NCBI GenBank assembly: GCA_026982585.1
Contig: JALSGW010000406.1
Coordinates: forward strand, 1-8,129
Length of the DNA stretch: 8,129 nt
Reading direction: 5' to 3'
Origin: Alphaproteobacteria bacterium
GTDB taxonomy: Bacteria; Pseudomonadota; Alphaproteobacteria; Geminicoccales; Geminicoccaceae
Position numbers and translations under genes: made by a program. Of the stretch, positions 1-4,958 are shown piece by piece. The notes beneath the pieces were generated by a model that saw nothing but the letters and a program-made list of their open reading frames with translations, made no database searches and was not told the origin of the DNA. The first letter of the stretch is position 1, and each line of letters begins with the position of its first letter.

Positions 1-64
1 GGTCGGCGGCCTTCTCGATGAGCGCGAGCAGCTCCGCCTCGAGCGCCTGGACCTCGCTCTGCAT
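1..64 (-). CDS. pheS: Phenylalanine--tRNA ligase alpha subunit, N-terminal fragment
   Basis: Only the first 21 codons are present; the gene continues beyond the left edge. The translation begins MQSEVQALEAELLALIEKA, an acidic, heptad-like helix that fits the N-terminal coiled coil with which the alpha subunit of phenylalanyl-tRNA synthetase grips tRNA-Phe. The fragment is too short to show any catalytic motif, so the call rests largely on position: pheS directly follows rpmI-rplT in many bacteria. The ATG at 64-62 is preceded by a GGAGGAAGG ribosome-binding site (GGAGG at 78-74, nine bases away). The complete enzyme would be a cytoplasmic alpha2-beta2 tetramer with PheT, charging tRNA-Phe. 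A hairpin pair in the 99-bp gap after rplT may set how much transcription reaches it. Confidence 0.8.
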   Translation of the reverse strand, partial: MQSEVQALEAELLALIEKAAD

Positions 65-109
65 CGGTGCCTTCCTCCGGACGAGCCCACCTCCCCGCGA
101 CAGCACAAA

Positions 110-144
110 GGGGCCGGACGGCCCCCGTGCCCGCCTCCGGCACG
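110..144 (-). terminator. Tandem hairpins between rplT and pheS, possible attenuator or partial terminator
   Basis: Read on the minus strand after the rplT stop, there is a first stem CGTGCC/GGCACG (144-139 with 131-126, 7-nt loop). A second stem GGGGCC/GGCCCC (125-120 with 115-110, loop GTCC) follows immediately and is itself followed by TTTGTGCT. The second hairpin plus T-rich tail resembles a weak intrinsic terminator. Because pheS follows in the same direction, it could lower read-through rather than end the operon. No leader peptide with phenylalanine codons is visible, so a PheL-type mechanism is not supported. GC-rich DNA forms such stems by chance, hence moderate confidence. Confidence 0.45.
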
Positions 145-163
145 CGCAACCCGCGCCCCGACC

Positions 164-523
164 TCAGCGGGCGAGAGCGGTGCGAGCCTCCGTCGCCAGC
201 TGGGCGAACGCCGAATGGTCGCGCACCGCGAGGTCGGCCAACACCTTCCGGTCCACCTGAATGCCCGCGAGCTTGAGGCCGTGGACGAAGCGGCCGTAGG
301 TGAGGCCGTGGTCCCGTGCTGCCGCGTTGATACGCTGGATCCACAGCCGCCGGAAGTCCCGCTTGCGCTGCCGGCGGTCGCGATACGCATACTGGAGCGA
401 CCGCTCCACCGCCTGCTTGGCGGTCTTGAAGCAGTTCTTGCGGCGCCCGCGGTAGCCCTTCGCGAGCTTGAGGATCTTCTTGTGGCGGGCGTGTGCCGTC
501 ACGCCCCGTTTCACTCTGGCCAT
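164..523 (-). CDS. rplT: 50S ribosomal protein L20
   Basis: Encodes 119 residues, the usual length for L20, a protein that binds 23S rRNA early in 50S assembly. The start MARVKRGV and the basic N-terminal half are diagnostic. The family signature is complete at residues 54-70: K54, R58, then LWIQRIN at 60-66, and R70. The globular C-terminal domain (GLTYGRFVHGLK at 73-84, IQVDRKVLADLAV at 88-100) is intact. The ATG at 523-521 has a GGAG ribosome-binding site six bases upstream. It lies 34 bp downstream of rpmI and 99 bp before pheS, so the three are probably co-transcribed. In Escherichia coli L20 represses its own operon by binding the rpmI leader; whether this occurs here is doubtful because the predicted leader is very short. 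Confidence 0.98.
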   Translation of the reverse strand: MARVKRGVTAHARHKKILKLAKGYRGRRKNCFKTAKQAVERSLQYAYRDRRQRKRDFRRLWIQRINAAARDHGLTYGRFVHGLKLAGIQVDRKVLADLAVRDHSAFAQLATEARTALAR

Positions 524-557
524 GGTCCACTCCGCTCGAAGACTCCCCGCCGCGCGC

Positions 558-755
558 TCAGCCGTAGGGCAGCAGCGGACGGATGAGCTGCACGTCCGAA
601 GGCGCGAGCAGGGTGGTGCCCCGGGTCGCCCGCTTGGTCTTGCGCGAGCGATGGGTGAAGTTGTGGCGATGATAGGCGTGGGCGCGGCGGATCTTGCCCC
701 GCGCCGTCAGCCGAAACCGTTTCGCCGCCGCCTTCTTGGTCTTGAGCTTGCTCAT
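558..755 (-). CDS. rpmI: 50S ribosomal protein L35
   Basis: Encodes 65 residues, the standard size for L35, a small basic protein of the large ribosomal subunit. The family signature is at residues 4-15 (LKTKKAAAKRFR), and the lysine/arginine/histidine-rich centre (HRHNFTHRSRKTKR) and C-terminal LLPYG tail are typical. The ATG at 755-753 is preceded by two GGAG motifs, at 4 and 12 bases. It heads a minus-strand operon with rplT and probably pheS, divergent from rpsB. infC, often immediately upstream of rpmI, is not there: the upstream DNA is a control region shared with rpsB. A plausible promoter lies about 40-65 bases upstream. Confidence 0.97.
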   Translation of the reverse strand: MSKLKTKKAAAKRFRLTARGKIRRAHAYHRHNFTHRSRKTKRATRGTTLLAPSDVQLIRPLLPYG

Positions 756-793
756 CGCGCTCCGGCTCCAACAAGCACCGCCCCGCCCGCGGC

Positions 794-822
794 CCTATAG
801 CCGCGCGAGGGGACCCAGGCAA
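794..822 (-). promoter_or_regulatory. Candidate sigma-70 promoter for rpmI-rplT-pheS
   Basis: On the minus strand TTGCCT (822-817) is separated by exactly 17 bp from TATAGG (799-794), a good match to the housekeeping consensus. Transcription would begin near 787, giving a leader of about 30 nt before the rpmI ATG at 755. The six bases CCTATA of the -10 box sit at the centre of a perfect inverted repeat CGCGGC/GCCGCG (788-793 and 800-805), which could be an operator or chance in GC-rich DNA. Position and spacing are seen directly; activity is inferred. Confidence 0.55.
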
Positions 823-833
823 TCGCAGTCGGT

Positions 834-895
834 CAAGGCCGCCCTCATATCGCGCGCCCTCCCCCGGCGATCAAGGCCGAGGCGGCGCGGCCTTG
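834..895. repeat. CAAGGCCG half-sites: one inverted pair plus an upstream direct copy
   Basis: CAAGGCCG occurs at 872-879 and its exact reverse complement CGGCCTTG at 888-895, separated by 8 bp, forming a perfect 8-bp inverted repeat. A further direct copy lies at 834-841. The right half-site overlaps the candidate rpsB -35 box (893-898), the usual place for a repressor or activator site between divergent promoters. It could equally fold as a hairpin, but on neither strand is there a T-tract after it, so it does not look like a terminator. No known regulator consensus is recognised. Confidence 0.4.
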
Positions 896-921
896 CCAGC
901 ACCATCCGCCCCCCCTAAGTA
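893..921 (+). promoter_or_regulatory. Candidate promoter for the rpsB operon
   Basis: TTGCCA at 893-898 is followed after 17 bp by TAAGTA at 916-921 (or CTAAGT after 16 bp). The -35 box is good and the -10 box weak, though alphaproteobacterial -10 boxes are often degenerate. The start site would be near 928, preceded by a GC-rich discriminator (GCGGTCG), a feature of stringently controlled ribosomal promoters. The resulting leader is about 100 nt. No better placed pair was seen between 841 and 1027. Confidence 0.4.
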
Positions 922-969
922 GCGGTCGACACCTCACGCGGGCCCTTCGCCACGTGCGACCGTCCGGTG

Positions 970-986
970 TCCGGCCCCAGGCCGGA
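970..986 (+). promoter_or_regulatory. Hairpin in the rpsB leader
   Basis: TCCGGCC (970-976) and GGCCGGA (980-986) form a perfect 7-bp stem with a CCA triloop, extendable by one G-U pair. It lies in the predicted rpsB 5' leader, about 25 nt before the AAGGAG ribosome-binding site at 1011-1016. No T-run follows, so it is not a terminator. S2 is known in E. coli to repress rpsB-tsf through the leader RNA; this hairpin is a candidate for such a site here, but I see no resemblance to a described motif. Confidence 0.3.
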
Positions 987-1027
987 TCCTGCCCGCGGCG
1001 GCCCAACCGGAAGGAGAGCCACGTCCC

Positions 1028-1915
1028 ATGACCTTTCCCACCTTCACCCTGCGTCAGCTGCTCGAGGCCGGCGTCCATTTCGGCCATCAGACCCGGCGCT
1101 GGAACCCGGCCATGGCCCCCTACATCTACGGGGTGCGCAACGGCATCCACATCATCGACCTCACCCAGACCGTACCGCTCCTCTACCGCGCCCTGAAGGC
1201 GGTGAGGGACGTGGTGGCCCACGGCGGACGGGTGCTGTTCGTGGGCACCAAGCGCCAGGCCCAGCAGCCGATCGCCAACGCCGCCCGCCAGTGCGGCCAG
1301 TACTACGTCAACCACCGCTGGCTCGGCGGCACCCTGACCAACTGGTCCACCATCTCCCGCTCCATCCGCCGCCTGCGCGAGCTCGAGGACCGGCTCGCCA
1401 ACCCCGAGGCCACCCTCGGTCTCACCAAGAAGGAACTGCTCCACCTCCATCGGCTCAAGGCCAAGCTCGAGCGGGGGCTCGGCGGCATCAAGGACATGGG
1501 CGCGCTGCCCGACATCCTGTTCGTGATCGACATCAACAAGGAGGCGATCGCGGTCGCCGAGGCCAAGAAACTCAACATCCCGATCGTGGCGGTGTGCGAC
1601 ACCAACACCGATCCCCGCGGCATCCCCTACCCGATCCCGGGCAACGACGACGCCAGCCGCGCCATCCATCTCTACTGCGACCTCATGGTGCAGGCGGTGA
1701 TGGACGGTCTCGAGGCGGAGATGGCCGGGGCGGGGATCGATGTCGGCCACCGGGAGGAACTGCCGCCGGAGGATCTGAGCGCGGCCGTGGAGGATTCGGC
1801 AGGCGAGGGCGAGCCTGTGGCGGCGGGGGAGGTCGCCGCCGAGGAGCTCCCAGAGGGGGATTCGGCCCCGCCTGCCGACCTGCAGCCCTCCGCCGAGGCT
1901 GGGCATCGCAGCTGA
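1028..1915 (+). CDS. rpsB: 30S ribosomal protein S2
   Basis: Encodes 295 residues. S2 binds 16S rRNA at the head-body junction of the small subunit late in assembly and is needed for S1 binding. The core is unmistakable: LLEAGVHFGHQTRRWNP at residues 11-27, the block ending in FVGTKRQAQ (71-79), YYVNHRWLGGTLTNW (92-106), LGGIKDMGALPD (151-162), and the second family signature at 161-185 beginning PDILFVIDINKEA. The conserved core ends near residue 235. The final ~55 residues are rich in Asp, Glu, Ala and Pro, an acidic tail seen in many alphaproteobacterial S2 proteins. The ATG has an AAGGAG site 11 bases upstream. It is the first gene of the plus-strand operon, 31 bp before tsf. Confidence 0.98.
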   Translation: MTFPTFTLRQLLEAGVHFGHQTRRWNPAMAPYIYGVRNGIHIIDLTQTVPLLYRALKAVRDVVAHGGRVLFVGTKRQAQQPIANAARQCGQYYVNHRWLGGTLTNWSTISRSIRRLRELEDRLANPEATLGLTKKELLHLHRLKAKLERGLGGIKDMGALPDILFVIDINKEAIAVAEAKKLNIPIVAVCDTNTDPRGIPYPIPGNDDASRAIHLYCDLMVQAVMDGLEAEMAGAGIDVGHREELPPEDLSAAVEDSAGEGEPVAAGEVAAEELPEGDSAPPADLQPSAEAGHRS

Positions 1916-1946
1916 TCCGCACCGTCTCCTGAGGGGATTCCAATCC

Positions 1947-2846
1947 ATGACCACCATTTCCGCAGCGCTCGTGAAGGAGCTCCGGGAGCGCACCGGGGCC
2001 GGCATGATGGACTGCAAGAAGGCGCTGTCCGAGACCGGCGGCGACCTCGAGGCCGCGGTGGACTGGCTGCGCAAGAAAGGGCTCGCCGCGGCCGCCAAGA
2101 AGGCCGGCCGGGCCACCTCCGAGGGGCTGATCGGCCTCTGGCTCGGCGAGCGCGCCGGGGCGCTCGTGGAGGTCAACTCGGAGACCGACTTCGTCGCCCG
2201 CAACGCCACCTTCCAGGAGCTCGTGCGCCGCATCCTGGAGCGCGCGCCGGAGGCGCGCGGCGACGTGGAGGCGCTGCGCAACCTCACCCTGCCCGACTCG
2301 GGGCGCAGCGTGGCCGAGGATATCGCCGAGACCATCGCCCGCGTTGGCGAGAACATCAACCTGTCCCGCACCGCCTTCCTCTCGGTGGAGGAAGGTCTGG
2401 TGGCGGGATATGTGCACGCCCAGAGCGCCCCCGGGCTGGGACGGATCGGCGTGCTGGTGGCCTTGCGCTCGCCGGCGCCGGCGGAGGAGCTGGCCGAGCT
2501 CGGCAAGCAACTCGCCATGCACATCGCCGCCCACAGCCCCCTGGCGGTGGACCGCGCGGGGCTCGATCCCGAGCTGGTCGAGCGCGAGCGGGCGATCCTG
2601 CGCGAACAGGCCAAGAGCTCGGGCAAGCCGGAATCCATCATCGAAAAGATGGTGGAAGGACGCTTGAAGAAGTTCTATCAGGAGGCGGTGCTGCTGGAGC
2701 AGCCCTTCGTGATGGATCCCGAGCAGCGGGTGGGCGAGATTGTCGAGGGTGTGGCAAAGCGGATCGGCAAACCCGTGGAGGTGGCCGGCTTCGTGCGCAT
2801 GGCGCTGGGCGAGGCCGGGGGTTCGGGAGCCGCGACCGGATCCTGA
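1947..2846 (+). CDS. tsf: Translation elongation factor Ts
   Basis: Encodes 299 residues, a normal length. EF-Ts is the cytoplasmic nucleotide exchange factor that releases GDP from EF-Tu. The N-terminal UBA-like domain is clear (VKELRERTGAGMMDCKKAL at 9-27, then GGDLEAAVDWLRKKG at 31-45). The core motif that inserts against the EF-Tu nucleotide site is intact as TDFVAR (80-85). The C-terminal dimerisation region follows, with a coiled-coil-like stretch and QPFVMDPEQRVGEIV near the end. A GAGGGG ribosome-binding site stands 10 bases before the ATG. Pairing with rpsB is the near-universal bacterial arrangement. The end (GGSGAATGS) is a short low-complexity tail of no obvious function. Confidence 0.98.
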   Translation: MTTISAALVKELRERTGAGMMDCKKALSETGGDLEAAVDWLRKKGLAAAAKKAGRATSEGLIGLWLGERAGALVEVNSETDFVARNATFQELVRRILERAPEARGDVEALRNLTLPDSGRSVAEDIAETIARVGENINLSRTAFLSVEEGLVAGYVHAQSAPGLGRIGVLVALRSPAPAEELAELGKQLAMHIAAHSPLAVDRAGLDPELVERERAILREQAKSSGKPESIIEKMVEGRLKKFYQEAVLLEQPFVMDPEQRVGEIVEGVAKRIGKPVEVAGFVRMALGEAGGSGAATGS

Positions 2847-2878
2847 CCGGCGCCTGGCGCCCGGATGTCCGGTTGCCC

Positions 2879-2893
2879 CCCGCCTTGGGCGGG
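2879..2893 (+). promoter_or_regulatory. Hairpin overlapping the pyrH ribosome-binding site
   Basis: CCCGCC (2879-2884) pairs perfectly with GGCGGG (2888-2893) around a TTG loop. The 3' arm covers the first three bases of the GGGAGG Shine-Dalgarno sequence (2891-2896), so the folded mRNA would partly hide the pyrH initiation site. This might tune UMP kinase synthesis relative to the ribosomal genes upstream. The stem is seen; a regulatory role is inferred and chance pairing is possible. Confidence 0.3.
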
Positions 2894-2896
2894 AGG
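2891..2896 (+). promoter_or_regulatory. Shine-Dalgarno site that sets the pyrH start
   Basis: GGGAGG lies seven bases before the GTG at 2904. The alternative in-frame ATG at 2865 has no purine-rich sequence upstream, and the 13 residues it would add (starting MSGCPPPWAG) do not resemble the family, so GTG is the better start. Confidence 0.7.
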
Positions 2897-2903
2897 CGTG
2901 CCC

Positions 2904-3650
2904 GTGAACGAGGAGGATCCGGCCACGCCGCGCCCCGCCTTCCGGCGGGTGCTGCTCAAAATGTCGGGTGAGGCGCTCCTCGGGGAGCGCGAGTTCGGGC
3001 TCGACCGCGGGGTGCTGGAGCGGCTGGCCGCCGACGTGGCGGAGGTCCACCGGATGGGGGTGGAACTCTGCCTGGTGATCGGCGGCGGCAACATCGTGCG
3101 CGGCAGCACGCTCGCCGCGGCCGGGGTCGAGCGCACCAGCGCCGACTACATGGGCATGCTCGGCACCGTCATCAACGCGCTCGCGGTGCAGAGCGTGATC
3201 GAGCGGCACGGCATCGCCACCCGGGTGATGTCGGCGATCCCCATGTCGGCGGTGTGCGAGCCCTATATTCGCAGGCGCGCCCTGCGCCATCTCGAGAAGG
3301 GCCGGGTGGTGATCTTCGCCGCCGGCACCGGCAATCCCTACTTCACCACCGACACCGCCGCCGCGCTCCGGGCGGCGGAGATGAACTGTCAGCTGTTGCT
3401 CAAGGGCACCCAGGTGGACGGGGTCTACGACGCCGATCCCAAGCGCCATCCCGAGGCCCGGCGGTTTGCGCGGCTCAGCTATCTCGAGGTGCTGAGGCGC
3501 GACCTGCGGGTGATGGACGCCTCGGCGATCGCGCTTGCCAGGGAAAGCCGCATCCCCATTATCGTGTTCTCGGTCCAAGAGCCGGGATCGCTGCCACGGG
3601 TGCTGACGGGCCGTGCGCCCCACACCATCATCGAGGAGGCGGAGGCATGA
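2904..3650 (+). CDS. pyrH: Uridylate kinase (UMP kinase)
   Basis: With the GTG start the product is 248 residues, matching the usual ~240. It phosphorylates UMP to UDP with ATP in pyrimidine biosynthesis and belongs to the amino acid kinase fold, working as a cytoplasmic hexamer regulated by GTP and UTP. Motifs, numbered from GTG: RRVLLKMSGEALLG (14-27, with the phosphate-binding lysine at 19), LVIGGGNIVRG (57-67), TSADYMGMLGTVINA (78-92), and GTGNPYFTTDTAA (141-153), which contacts UMP and the phosphates. KGTQVDGVYDADP follows in the nucleotide-binding domain. A longer ATG start at 2865 is possible but lacks a ribosome-binding site. It follows tsf by 57 bp, and its stop overlaps the frr start in an ATGA, suggesting translational coupling. 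Confidence 0.96.
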   Translation: MNEEDPATPRPAFRRVLLKMSGEALLGEREFGLDRGVLERLAADVAEVHRMGVELCLVIGGGNIVRGSTLAAAGVERTSADYMGMLGTVINALAVQSVIERHGIATRVMSAIPMSAVCEPYIRRRALRHLEKGRVVIFAAGTGNPYFTTDTAAALRAAEMNCQLLLKGTQVDGVYDADPKRHPEARRFARLSYLEVLRRDLRVMDASAIALARESRIPIIVFSVQEPGSLPRVLTGRAPHTIIEEAEA

Positions 3651-4210
3651 CGAGCGGCAGCCTGGACCTCAAGGACGTCAAAAAACGCATGGACGGCGCG
3701 GTGGAGGTGCTGCGCCGGGAGCTCGGCGGTCTGCGCGCCGGACGCGCCTCGGCGAGCCTGCTCGATCCCATCACGGTCCACGCCTACGACAGCGACATGC
3801 CGCTGAACCAGCTGGCCAGCGTGAGCGTGCCCGAGCCGCGCCTGCTCACCGTGCAGGTATGGGATCGCAATCTGGTGAAGGCGGTGGAGAAGGCGATCCG
3901 CAGCTCGGAGCTGGGCCTCAACCCCCAGGTGGAGGGCAATCTCATCCGCATTCCGCTTCCCGAACTCTCCGAGGAGCGCCGCGCGGAGCTCGTCAAGGTG
4001 GCCCATCGCTATGCGGAACAGGCGCGCGTCGCGGTGCGCAACGTGCGCCGCGATGCCATGGACCGGCTCAAGCGGCTCGAGAAGGAGGGCGCCATCTCCA
4101 AGGACGAGCACCGCAGGCTGGCGGATGAGGTGCAGAAACTCACCGACCGCCATGTGGAGGCCATCAACAAGCTCCTCGAGCAGAAGGAACGGGACATCAT
4201 GACGGTGTGA
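3647..4210 (+). CDS. frr: Ribosome recycling factor
   Basis: Encodes 187 residues (family ~185). RRF acts with EF-G to split post-termination ribosomes into subunits. Domain I, a three-helix bundle, comes from the N-terminal helix (residues 1-30) and the two long C-terminal helices (about 105-185). Domain II, the small beta domain, spans about 31-104. Recognisable blocks are LRAGRASASLLDPI (29-42), SVPEPRLLTVQVWD (60-73), GLNPQVEGNLIRIPLP (90-105), RNVRRDAMD (131-139) and KEGAISKDEHR (146-156). The ATG overlaps the pyrH stop by four bases, and GAGGAGG at 3633-3639 lies seven bases upstream. The frame is open further upstream, but that part is only the out-of-frame reading of pyrH. Confidence 0.97.
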   Translation: MTSGSLDLKDVKKRMDGAVEVLRRELGGLRAGRASASLLDPITVHAYDSDMPLNQLASVSVPEPRLLTVQVWDRNLVKAVEKAIRSSELGLNPQVEGNLIRIPLPELSEERRAELVKVAHRYAEQARVAVRNVRRDAMDRLKRLEKEGAISKDEHRRLADEVQKLTDRHVEAINKLLEQKERDIMTV

Positions 4211-4220
4211 GGCCCGGACC

Positions 4221-4958
4221 TTGACCGCCCGCCTGCCCGACGCCCTCGCCGAGACCACCCTGCCCGTTCATGTGGCCATCATCATGGACGGCAACCGGCG
4301 TTGGGCCCGTCGCCACGGCAAGCCCCCCATCTACGGCCACCGCCAGGGGGCGGAGGCGGTGCGGCGGACGGTGGACGCCTGCGCCCGGCTCGGCATCCGC
4401 TATCTCACCCTCTATGCCTTCTCCGCGGAGAACTGGCGGCGCCCCGTGGAGGAGGTGGGCGAGCTCATGAACCTGCTCCGCTACTATCTGCGCCGCGAGA
4501 TCGACAATCTCCACGACAAGGACGTGGCCATCCGGGTGATCGGCGAACGGCGCGGGCTCGATCCGGACATCGTCGAGCTCATCGCCCGCGCCGAGCGACT
4601 GACCGCCCGAAACCGCCGCCTCAAGGTGGTGGTCGCCCTCAACTACGGCGGCCGGCAGGAGATCCTGCGGGCGGTGCGCCGGATCGCCGAGGCGGTTAGG
4701 AGCGGAAGGCTCGATCCGGTCGACATCGACGAGCAGCGTTTCAGCCGGGCGCTGGATACCGCCGGCATCCCGGATCCGGACCTCCTCATCCGCACCAGCG
4801 GCGAGCAGCGCATCAGCAACTTCCTGCTCTGGCAGCTGGCCTATACCGAACTCGTGTTCGTTCCGGTCGCCTGGCCGGAGTTCGACGAAACCCATCTCGT
4901 GGACGCGTTGGTGGAATACAGCCGTCGCGAGCGACGCTATGGCGCCTCGGCCGGGTGA
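4221..4958 (+). CDS. uppS: Isoprenyl transferase, probable undecaprenyl diphosphate synthase
   Basis: Encodes 245 residues of a cis-prenyltransferase that adds isopentenyl units to farnesyl diphosphate, giving the C55 carrier lipid for peptidoglycan and other surface polymers. It works at the inner face of the cytoplasmic membrane. Motifs: VAIIMDGNRRWARRHG (18-33, catalytic/metal Asp at 23), YGHRQGAEA (38-46), AFSAENWRRP (66-75), NYGGRQEI (141-148), and DPDLLIRTSGEQRISNF (185-201) with the diphosphate-binding arginines. Product length cannot be read from sequence; C55 is inferred from context. The start is TTG at 4221, with GTGAGG eight bases upstream. No in-frame ATG or GTG stands early enough to keep the conserved N-terminus. 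It lies 10 bp after frr and overlaps cdsA by 20 bp. Confidence 0.95.
   Translation: MTARLPDALAETTLPVHVAIIMDGNRRWARRHGKPPIYGHRQGAEAVRRTVDACARLGIRYLTLYAFSAENWRRPVEEVGELMNLLRYYLRREIDNLHDKDVAIRVIGERRGLDPDIVELIARAERLTARNRRLKVVVALNYGGRQEILRAVRRIAEAVRSGRLDPVDIDEQRFSRALDTAGIPDPDLLIRTSGEQRISNFLLWQLAYTELVFVPVAWPEFDETHLVDALVEYSRRERRYGASAG

Noticed and set aside
694..918. Plus-strand 74-codon frame with a signal-peptide-like start in the rpmI/rpsB region
   Set aside because: Its hydrophobic part is the complement of the basic rpmI coding sequence and the remainder is Arg/Pro-rich; there is no ribosome-binding site before it.
845..2641. Minus-strand open frame of 598 codons opposite rpsB and most of tsf
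   Set aside because: Covers the rpsB promoter region and two essential genes, with a low-complexity product lacking any known motif.
2849..2861. GGCGC/GCGCC hairpin after the tsf stop as a terminator
   Set aside because: Only five base pairs and no T-run follows; pyrH continues in the same direction only 43 bp on.
1683..3623. Minus-strand open frame of 646 codons opposite the end of rpsB, tsf and pyrH
   Set aside because: Same GC-rich shadow effect; spans three well-conserved plus-strand genes and shows no family motif.
3254..3646. Possible N-terminal extension of frr
   Set aside because: The frame is open upstream but lies inside pyrH in another frame. The RRF family starts at the ATG at 3647, which has its own ribosome-binding site.
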